From Actinomycetota bacterium (GTDB lineage: Bacteria; Actinomycetota; Coriobacteriia; Anaerosomatales; PHET01): a stretch of DNA of 64,000 nucleotides. The notes below the pieces were generated by a model. That model searched no databases. It was not told where the DNA came from and saw nothing but the letters and a program-made list of their open reading frames with translations. The stretch spans positions 124,001 through 188,000 of the forward strand of contig JAJUJM010000002.1 in NCBI GenBank assembly GCA_029265315.1, in the 5' to 3' direction. Within the stretch, counting starts at the first letter, position 1, and every line of letters starts with the position of its first letter. Position numbers and translations under genes: made by a program. Below are positions 58,474 through 64,000 of the stretch, piece after piece.

Positions 58474-59419
58474 AGTCCTTCTCGCCCTTGAACACAGCGA
58501 CCGCGTCCGCGACGCTCCAGTCGCCGAGCGTGATGGCGCTGATCGCCTTGGTCAGACGGACGGCCTCGTCAAGCGAACGCTGGTGGATGTTGCGACCGGT
58601 CGCGTTGCCCATCGCTCCGCCCACGTGGATCTGGTCCCACAGCTGCTGCAGGAAGACCTCGGCCTCGACCGTCGAGCCGCCGGCACACACGAGGCCACAG
58701 CGTCCCGATGCGAGTGAGGCCTCCTTGAGCTTCTCCGCTGACGAGGACGTGTCGTCGCCCTTGGGCGGGTTCACCTTCACGAAGTCCGCACCCAGGCACA
58801 GCGCGGTCCCGGCGGCGCCGGCGATCAGGTGCGCGTCCTTCTCGTCCTTGACCGCTTTGCCCCGCGGGTACATCCACAGGACGACGACGAGCCCCAGCTG
58901 GTGGGCGTCGGCGATCAACTGACCGGCCTCGGACATCATCTGGGACTCGTACTCCGAGCCGAGGTAGATGGTGTAGCCGACACCGACGACGTTCACGCCG
59001 TTGTTGATGAGGTCGACGACGGTCTCGATGCCATAGAGCTGCGGCGAGTATGGGTCGTCCTGGTGCTTCGTCGGGTCCTGCGAGGTCTTGATCAGGTGGG
59101 TCTTGCTGTTGATCTTCACGAGGTAGTTGATGTCGGGATAGTCGTTGGCGTAGGCGGCGATCAGTCCTCGCTGGCCGGCCAGTACACCGCACACTCCTTG
59201 GCTACCGATGCGGAAGAGGTGCTCGGGCTCGGCGTCCGCGGGATCGATCCCCTCGCCATAGAAGTCATCGTTGAGATGCTCGACCTTCTGGTCACACGCG
59301 AACAACATGAGACGACCGGTGTTGCGGGTGGCCTTGAGGTAGTTGTCGATGTAGGATTCGCGCGCGTCCGCAGGCACGTCGGCCGGAACGCGCACCTGAT
59401 CACGGGTGATGCTCGGCAT
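58463..59419 (-). CDS. Class I fructose-bisphosphate aldolase, archaeal/DhnA type
   Basis: 318 residues. LFACDQKVEHLND, GVGYTIYLGSEYE, VVLWMYPRG, the Schiff-base-region FVKVNPPK and GLVCAGGSTVEAEVF are characteristic of the archaeal-type (FbaB/DhnA) class I aldolase. With the PPi-type PFK nearby it would complete the upper glycolytic/gluconeogenic step. GGGAGGG precedes the ATG. It is transcribed toward accD but appears to be a separate unit. Confidence 0.92.
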   Translation of the reverse strand: MPSITRDQVRVPADVPADARESYIDNYLKATRNTGRLMLFACDQKVEHLNDDFYGEGIDPADAEPEHLFRIGSQGVCGVLAGQRGLIAAYANDYPDINYLVKINSKTHLIKTSQDPTKHQDDPYSPQLYGIETVVDLINNGVNVVGVGYTIYLGSEYESQMMSEAGQLIADAHQLGLVVVLWMYPRGKAVKDEKDAHLIAGAAGTALCLGADFVKVNPPKGDDTSSSAEKLKEASLASGRCGLVCAGGSTVEAEVFLQQLWDQIHVGGAMGNATGRNIHQRSLDEAVRLTKAISAITLGDWSVADAVAVFKGEKDFTV

Positions 59420-59529
59420 CGCTGATGACCCTCCCTCTGGGACCGGAGCGATCCACGGCGGATTCGGTTCTCCCTCGCACCGCGAAACGCTTGGGACATT
59501 GGTGCCGTCTAGGTTAGGGCATCAGATGC

Positions 59530-59775
59530 CTAGGTGCCACCTTCGATGGCAGGGCGGCCCAAGTCACGCATGAGCGACAGCGCGCGCCTGAAGTCATGCG
59601 GAGCGAGGTCGGCCGGGACGGAGTCGATTCCGTAATGGCGCGCGACCGCCAGCCGCGCACACTCCTCCGGGGCCGACTCACAGAAGCGCGCGGTGTCGCA
59701 GCGGCAGTCAGCTTCAGGAGCAGACGACGCACCCAAGAAGAACGCACAGTCCTTATGGCGTTCGCACCGGGACAC
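59530..59775 (-). CDS. Small cysteine-rich protein of unknown function
   Basis: 81 residues with six Cys in the first 40 positions (CERHKDC, CRCDTARFC, EEC), followed by a helical ARHYGIDSVPADL segment and tail. The spacing could bind a metal or Fe-S cluster. GTG start with GGGGGG about 10 nt upstream. No family recognised. Lies alone between nadE and the aldolase. Confidence 0.6.
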   Translation of the reverse strand: MSRCERHKDCAFFLGASSAPEADCRCDTARFCESAPEECARLAVARHYGIDSVPADLAPHDFRRALSLMRDLGRPAIEGGT

Positions 59776-59899
59776 TTCAGCACTTCCCCCCTGAGCGCAG
59801 GTGTCTTGTCTTCGCTTCTCTTAATCGGCGTTCAGAATCCAGAACTTGGTGACGCAGCGCACAGCTGGTGCGAATTCTTCTCGCGGCCTGACGCGCCCG

Positions 59900-61507
59900 T
59901 CAGCGGCCGAAACGGTTCGTCACCGGCATGCGTCGATCGCGTCCGAAGGCCTTCGGGGTGATCTTGACGCCCATCGGTCCCTGGCGCCGCTTGTACTCCG
60001 CACCGTCCGTCATGCGCACGACGCGGGCGACGACATCCGGGGCGTACCCCGCCGCGACGATCGCCTCGATGCTCTCGTCCTGCTCGACGTAACGCTCCAG
60101 GATGCCGTCGAGGACGTCGTACGGCGGCAGAGTGTCCTGGTCGAGTTGACCCGGCCTGAGCTCGGCGCTCGGAGGCTTGCTGAGTATCGCCTCGGGGATC
60201 ACCGGCGACGGACTTTGGGCGTTTCGCCACCGCGCGAGCTCCCAGACGCGGGTCTTGAACACGTCTTTGAGGGGTGCGAACCCTCCGACCATGTCGCCAT
60301 AGAGCGTCGAATAGCCCACCGAGAGCTCGCTCTTGTTGCCGGTGGCGAGCACCAGCCACCCGAACTTGTTCGAAAGCGCCATGAGCAGCGTGCCCCGTAT
60401 GCGGGCCTGCAGGTTCTCCTCCGTCACGTCCGCCGCGCGTCCGTCGAATGAAGGCTCCAGCGTGTCGAGCAGCGCGGCGAACGCAAGCTCGATGGACAGC
60501 TCACGGAAGTCGATCCCGAGGTTCTCGGCGAGCCGGCGAGAATCCTCGATGCTGCCTGCGGAGGAGTAGCGTCCCGGCATCGTTACGCCGTGGACGTGTT
60601 CGGCGCCGATGGCGTCGGATGCGACCACGGCCGTGAGCGCCGAGTCGATGCCGCCCGACAGACCGATGACGACGTCGCTGAAGCCGTTCTTGCGCACGTA
60701 GTCCCGAAGGCCCGTCACGAGGGCTGCGTACGTCTCGGCGGGTCCGTCGAGCACCGGAGCGAGGTCAGCGGAGGCCCCAAGCTTCGCGCCGGGCGTGAAA
60801 TCGGCGATGACGAGGTCCTCTTCGAACGCAGCGCCGCGGGCGACCACCTCGCCAGTGGGCGACACGACGAGGCTCCTGCCGTCGAAGACGAGTTCGTCCT
60901 GGCCTCCAACGAGGTTCACGTACGCGAGCCACATCCCGTTGTCGCGAGCACGAGCACGAAGCATCTGCTCGCGCTCGACACCATTGCCAGCATGGAAGGG
61001 CGAGGCCGAGACGTTCAGGAGCAGGCCGGCGCCCGCGGCAGCGGCCTCCGAAGCGATCTCCGGCACCCAGATGTCCTCACAGATGGTGGTCGCCACCAGG
61101 GCGCCGCCGATCTCCGTGAGACCCGCATGCTCACCGGGCGTGAAGTAACGCTGCTCGTCGAAGACGCCGTAGTTGGGCAGTCTACGCTTGTGGTAGATGT
61201 GCAGCACGCGATTGTTGCCACACAGAGCGACCGCATTCATCAGCGCGTCGTCCACGCGGTCCACGAAGCCGACCAGCGTGAAGTGTCCGCACACGGCCGA
61301 TACCTGTTCAAGCGCGAGCAGGTTCTCCTCGATGAAGTGCTCTTTGAACAGGAGGTCCTCGGGCGGATAGCCGGTGATCACGAGCTCCGGCAGAAGCGTG
61401 ATACCCGCCCCTTCGGCCTCTGCCGCCGCTATCGCGCGAATGGCCTTCTCGGCGTTGCCGGCTATATCGCCGACCGTCACGTCGATCTGAGCGAGCGCGA
61501 CCCTCAT
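59900..61507 (-). CDS. nadE: Glutamine-dependent NAD+ synthetase
   Basis: 535 residues. The N-terminal nitrilase-type glutaminase carries Glu in LPELVITGYP, Lys in HKRRLPNYGVF and Cys in TTICEDIW. The C-terminal NAD synthetase has PP-loop GLSGGIDSALT and GNKSELSVGY. Converts deamido-NAD to NAD using glutamine. The ATG at 61507 follows AGGGAG with 5-nt spacing; much longer in-frame starts upstream lack domain support and would run into the divergent gene's leader. Confidence 0.95.
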   Translation of the reverse strand: MRVALAQIDVTVGDIAGNAEKAIRAIAAAEAEGAGITLLPELVITGYPPEDLLFKEHFIEENLLALEQVSAVCGHFTLVGFVDRVDDALMNAVALCGNNRVLHIYHKRRLPNYGVFDEQRYFTPGEHAGLTEIGGALVATTICEDIWVPEIASEAAAAGAGLLLNVSASPFHAGNGVEREQMLRARARDNGMWLAYVNLVGGQDELVFDGRSLVVSPTGEVVARGAAFEEDLVIADFTPGAKLGASADLAPVLDGPAETYAALVTGLRDYVRKNGFSDVVIGLSGGIDSALTAVVASDAIGAEHVHGVTMPGRYSSAGSIEDSRRLAENLGIDFRELSIELAFAALLDTLEPSFDGRAADVTEENLQARIRGTLLMALSNKFGWLVLATGNKSELSVGYSTLYGDMVGGFAPLKDVFKTRVWELARWRNAQSPSPVIPEAILSKPPSAELRPGQLDQDTLPPYDVLDGILERYVEQDESIEAIVAAGYAPDVVARVVRMTDGAEYKRRQGPMGVKITPKAFGRDRRMPVTNRFGR

Positions 61508-61797
61508 ACGGACTCCCTGCTCATGGACTCCCTGTTCACCGACAGGTCTTTGAAAACCGCACGGCCCGGAACAGTCTACCCGACTGCGTGCACTTGATTC
61601 GGCAACACCAGCTCTGAGCTGCGGTTTCGCCGGAGTTGGCAGGGCACTCGCTTGCCCACCCCTTCGGCGCCGCTCGCACACGAGCACCAGATGGCATTGG
61701 CAGACCGTGCGACGGGGCGCGCCACCGAGGCACCAGCCGGGCGAGACGAGTCCCGGAGATGGCCCTCGGCGGCACTGTTGCCGGCGGAAGGCACCGT
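61508..61797. other. Divergent intergenic region between nadE and the NlpC/P60-like gene
   Basis: About 290 bp. A TAGACT-type -10 for nadE can be guessed around 61575. GC-rich hairpins are possible upstream of the NlpC-like gene, but I could not match them to a known riboswitch class such as the c-di-AMP (ydaO) type that often precedes such genes. Confidence 0.4.
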
Positions 61798-62385
61798 GTG
61801 AAGGTATCCAAGGTACGTCTCGACGGCCGCGCTCTGGCGAGCGCCGCCATCGCCGCCGCGTTCCTCGCGACGGCACTCGTCACCTCGCCTGCTCCCGCGC
61901 AGGCGATCACCCGCGGGCAGATCATCGCCCGCGCCAAGTCCTGGATCGCGAAGCGGATCCCCTACAGCCAGCGCCGCTACCACGGGGGGTACCGGCAGGA
62001 CTGCTCGGGGTTCGTCTCGATGGCCTGGGGACTCAGACGCTCCATCACGTCGCGAACCATCTCATCGGTCAGTCGCCGCATCTCCATAGCGAGCCTCAAA
62101 CCCGGCGACGCCGTGTGGAAGCCGGGTCACGTATCGATCTTCGGCGGTTGGAAGAACAGGTCCAGACGTGAGTACTACGCGCTCGAGCAGACCACGTGGG
62201 GCAGCCATGCCATGAGGCGCGTCCGCACCATCCCGTCAAACGGCAGGGCCTACCGGTACAAGCGCCTGACGGCGCCCGCCCCGAGACCCGTCGCCACGCG
62301 CCCCGCCACCACGGTCGCGACCGCTCCGAGCACGGAGACCACCGTGAGCGCGGGCGGTGCGGTAGCCGCCTCAGCGCGCGACTGA
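61798..62385 (+). CDS. Secreted NlpC/P60-like cell-wall hydrolase
   Basis: 195 residues. A signal peptide ending near PAPAQA is followed by a short NlpC/P60-type peptidase domain with catalytic Cys in QDCSGFVSMAWGL and His in GHVSIFGG, and a Thr/Ala/Pro-rich tail. Likely cleaves peptidoglycan stem peptides outside the membrane. The GTG start was chosen for GGAAGG upstream and the signal peptide. It converges with trpA 10 bp downstream. Confidence 0.85.
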   Translation: MKVSKVRLDGRALASAAIAAAFLATALVTSPAPAQAITRGQIIARAKSWIAKRIPYSQRRYHGGYRQDCSGFVSMAWGLRRSITSRTISSVSRRISIASLKPGDAVWKPGHVSIFGGWKNRSRREYYALEQTTWGSHAMRRVRTIPSNGRAYRYKRLTAPAPRPVATRPATTVATAPSTETTVSAGGAVAASARD

Positions 62386-62395
62386 ACTGGGCTTT

Positions 62396-63205
62396 TCAGG
62401 CCCGCCCGGCCGAGTGCACCGCAGAGGCGACCTCGGCGACGAGCGCTTCGAGCTCGGCCGGGTCGGCCTGCCGCTTCACGAAGGCGGAGCCCACGACCAC
62501 CCCGTCCGCGATGCGGGCCACTTCGGCCGCTTGGCCGGCGCTCGACACGCCGAAACCGACCGCGACCGGCAACGAGGTGTGCGCCTTGACGCGGGCGACG
62601 GTGTCAGAAAGGCCGAGCGGAAGCGTCTCTCGCTCGCCGGTGATGCCGGTCGTGGACACGCAGTACACGAAGCCCGACGACGCTTCACCCACCAAGTCGA
62701 GCCTCGCGTCGGTCGATGTAGGGGCAGCGAGGAACACCGTGTCGAGGCGTCCTTCGGCGGCACGCAGCCAGTCGTCGGCCATATCCGGCGGCAGGTCAGG
62801 GATGATCACCCCTTCGGCGCCGGCGTCGGCGATGAGCTGTGCGGCTCGCTCGAACCCCATGCTCATGAGCGGGTTCAGGTAGCACATGAGCGCGATGGCA
62901 GGTGAGTCGCCCTGACGCTTTCCGATGAAGTCCGCCACGACCTCGAGTGTCTCGACCAGTCCGAACGAACCACCGGCCGCCTCACGCGCCCTGGCTGACG
63001 CGTTCACGATGACGGGACCATCAGCCAGCTGGTCGGTGTACGGGACCCCGACCTCGATCAGGTCAGCGCCGGCCCGGGCGACCACGCGCATCGCCTGAAG
63101 CGAACCATCGCGGTCCGGGTAGCCCGCCATCAGGTAGGCGATGAGAGCGGGCCGCCCCTTGGCGAACACTCTCTCCAGTCGGTCGCTTCTCGCGGAGGCA
63201 TTCAT
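62396..63205 (-). CDS. trpA: Tryptophan synthase alpha subunit
   Basis: Cleaves indole-glycerol phosphate to indole and G3P. 269 residues from the ATG at 63205. ALIAYLMAGYPD, catalytic Glu in LIEVGVPYTDQLADGPVI (TDQ where the family usually has SDP), IIPDLPPD and GFGVSSAGQAAEV are visible. A GTG at 63283, overlapping the trpB stop (GTGA), would add 26 residues; the shorter start gives the normal family length. Confidence 0.94.
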   Translation of the reverse strand: MNASARSDRLERVFAKGRPALIAYLMAGYPDRDGSLQAMRVVARAGADLIEVGVPYTDQLADGPVIVNASARAREAAGGSFGLVETLEVVADFIGKRQGDSPAIALMCYLNPLMSMGFERAAQLIADAGAEGVIIPDLPPDMADDWLRAAEGRLDTVFLAAPTSTDARLDLVGEASSGFVYCVSTTGITGERETLPLGLSDTVARVKAHTSLPVAVGFGVSSAGQAAEVARIADGVVVGSAFVKRQADPAELEALVAEVASAVHSAGRA

Positions 63206-63279
63206 GCCATCGTGCCCAGGCTTCACAGGAGTGGCCCGGCCGACCCACCTGGCCTCACCGAACGCATCCGAAGACACCG

Positions 63280-64000
63280 TCACGACAGCCCCGCCTCCCT
63301 CACGATGTCGATGTCCTTGTCGCCGCGGCCCGACAACGTCACGACGACGGTCCCTGCCGGGCCATACTTCTCGGCGAGCGCCGGCAGCAACGCGAGCGCG
63401 TGGCTGCTTTCGATGGCCGGGATGATGCCTTCGGTCTTGCACAGCAGGTCGAAGGCCGCGACGGCCTCTGAGTCGGTGACCGGCTCATAGCGCACGAGCC
63501 CCTCATCGCGGAAGTGGGCGTGCTCCGGCCCGACCCCGGGATAGTCCAGGCCCGCTGAGATCGAGTATGCCTCGAGGGGGTTGCCGGTCTCGTCCTGGAG
63601 CAGGTAGCTGTAGAAGCCGTGCATGACGCCCGGTCTGCCTTTGGCCATGCTCGCACCGGTCTGGCCCGAATCAACGCCGAGCCCCGCGGCCTCGGCTCCG
63701 ACGAGCTCGGGGCCGCCGAACATGTCCGGCGCCAGGACGAACGGGTAGAACGTCCCGACGGCATTGCTGCCGCCCCCCACACAGGCCACGACCGCATCGA
63801 CTCTGGACACACCCCTCGCGAGCAGCTGGTCGATGATCTCAAGGCCGATGACGCTCTGGAAATCGCGGACCATGAGCGGATACGGGTGCGGCCCGACGGC
63901 CGACCCGAGCACGTAGAACGTGTCCTCGACCCGCTCGACCCAGTGCCTGAGTGCCGCGGTCACCGCATCGGCGAGAGTCCCGGTACCCTCATCGACCGGC
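63280..64000 (-). CDS. trpB: Tryptophan synthase beta subunit (5' end outside window)
   Basis: The last 239 residues of TrpB. HPYPLMVRDFQSVIG, the PLP-phosphate loop CVGGGSNAVG, the ligand segment EAAGLGVDSG and SAGLDYPGVGPEHA, and TVVVTLSGRGDKD are the family's C-terminal hallmarks. The N-terminal third with the PLP Lys lies beyond the window edge. Uses indole from TrpA with serine to make tryptophan. Confidence 0.95.
   Translation of the reverse strand, partial: PVDEGTGTLADAVTAALRHWVERVEDTFYVLGSAVGPHPYPLMVRDFQSVIGLEIIDQLLARGVSRVDAVVACVGGGSNAVGTFYPFVLAPDMFGGPELVGAEAAGLGVDSGQTGASMAKGRPGVMHGFYSYLLQDETGNPLEAYSISAGLDYPGVGPEHAHFRDEGLVRYEPVTDSEAVAAFDLLCKTEGIIPAIESSHALALLPALAEKYGPAGTVVVTLSGRGDKDIDIVREAGLS

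Noticed and set aside
61620-61797. c-di-AMP (ydaO) riboswitch before the NlpC/P60-like gene
   Set aside because: The conserved core blocks could not be matched by eye; GC-rich hairpins alone are not evidence.
62386-62403. Terminator between the NlpC-like gene and trpA
   Set aside because: Only a 4-bp GGGC/GCCC stem around TTTTCAG; too weak to call.

Overview
The window is high-GC, gene-dense bacterial chromosome, mostly on the minus strand, with Shine-Dalgarno-led genes, frequent GTG starts and many 1-8 nt overlaps. An anaerobic actinobacterium, perhaps Coriobacteriia-like, is suggested by several features together. These are a GlnR-type orphan regulator, a PdtaS/PdtaR-type kinase with an ANTAR regulator, a heterodisulfide-reductase-like protein, a split archaeal-type glutamate synthase, PPi-type phosphofructokinase signatures, an archaeal-type class I aldolase and a large multiheme cytochrome. 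The taxonomic placement is inference.

Layout. 1-2.5 kb: 3'-truncated uvrA; 2.7-3.2 kb: a putative lipoprotein. 3.4-7.3 kb: amt-glnB-glnD, ammonium uptake and PII signalling. 7.4-13.6 kb: corrinoid adenosyltransferase, a secreted beta-helix protein, acs, larE. 13.7-22.9 kb: a long minus-strand run of rpsA, coaE, lytic transglycosylase, uvrB, a Cys-rich protein, a P1B metal ATPase with an in-frame TGA at the first Cys of its CxxC site, a coiled-coil protein and an ABC1 kinase. 23.2-27.5 kb: alpha/beta hydrolase, polA, a methyltransferase. 27.5-37 kb: a nitrogen block with a GlnR-like regulator, glnA, a four-gene operon (HdrBC-like plus three glutamate synthase pieces), then the ANTAR regulator and its kinase. 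37-44.4 kb: multiheme cytochrome, tRNA-Leu(CAA), MFS transporter, SDR, L,D-transpeptidase. 44.6-51.5 kb: a complete F-type ATP synthase operon with b and b' subunits and a delta-like domain fused to alpha. 51.7-59.8 kb: LOG-family protein, alcohol dehydrogenase, LsrF-like aldolase, class II aldolase, PPi-type PFK, accA, accD, class I FBP aldolase. 59.9-64 kb: nadE, an NlpC/P60-like protein, trpA and partial trpB.

Three points stand out. (1) The leader of the HdrBC/glutamate synthase operon carries a promoter, two hexaloop hairpins (both A at loop position 1 and G at position 4) and an overlapping intrinsic terminator. That is the architecture of an ANTAR antitermination element, and an ANTAR regulator gene lies just upstream. 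(2) The metal ATPase reads as UxxC instead of CxxC, and a stem-loop fitting a bacterial SECIS begins 3 nt after the TGA. (3) A direct repeat CGAAAC-n5-CGAAACA lies in the same orientation upstream of both amt and glnA, and a GlnR-like gene follows glnA. Nitrogen assimilation here appears controlled at the transcription-initiation (GlnR-like), antitermination (ANTAR) and post-translational (GlnD/PII) levels.
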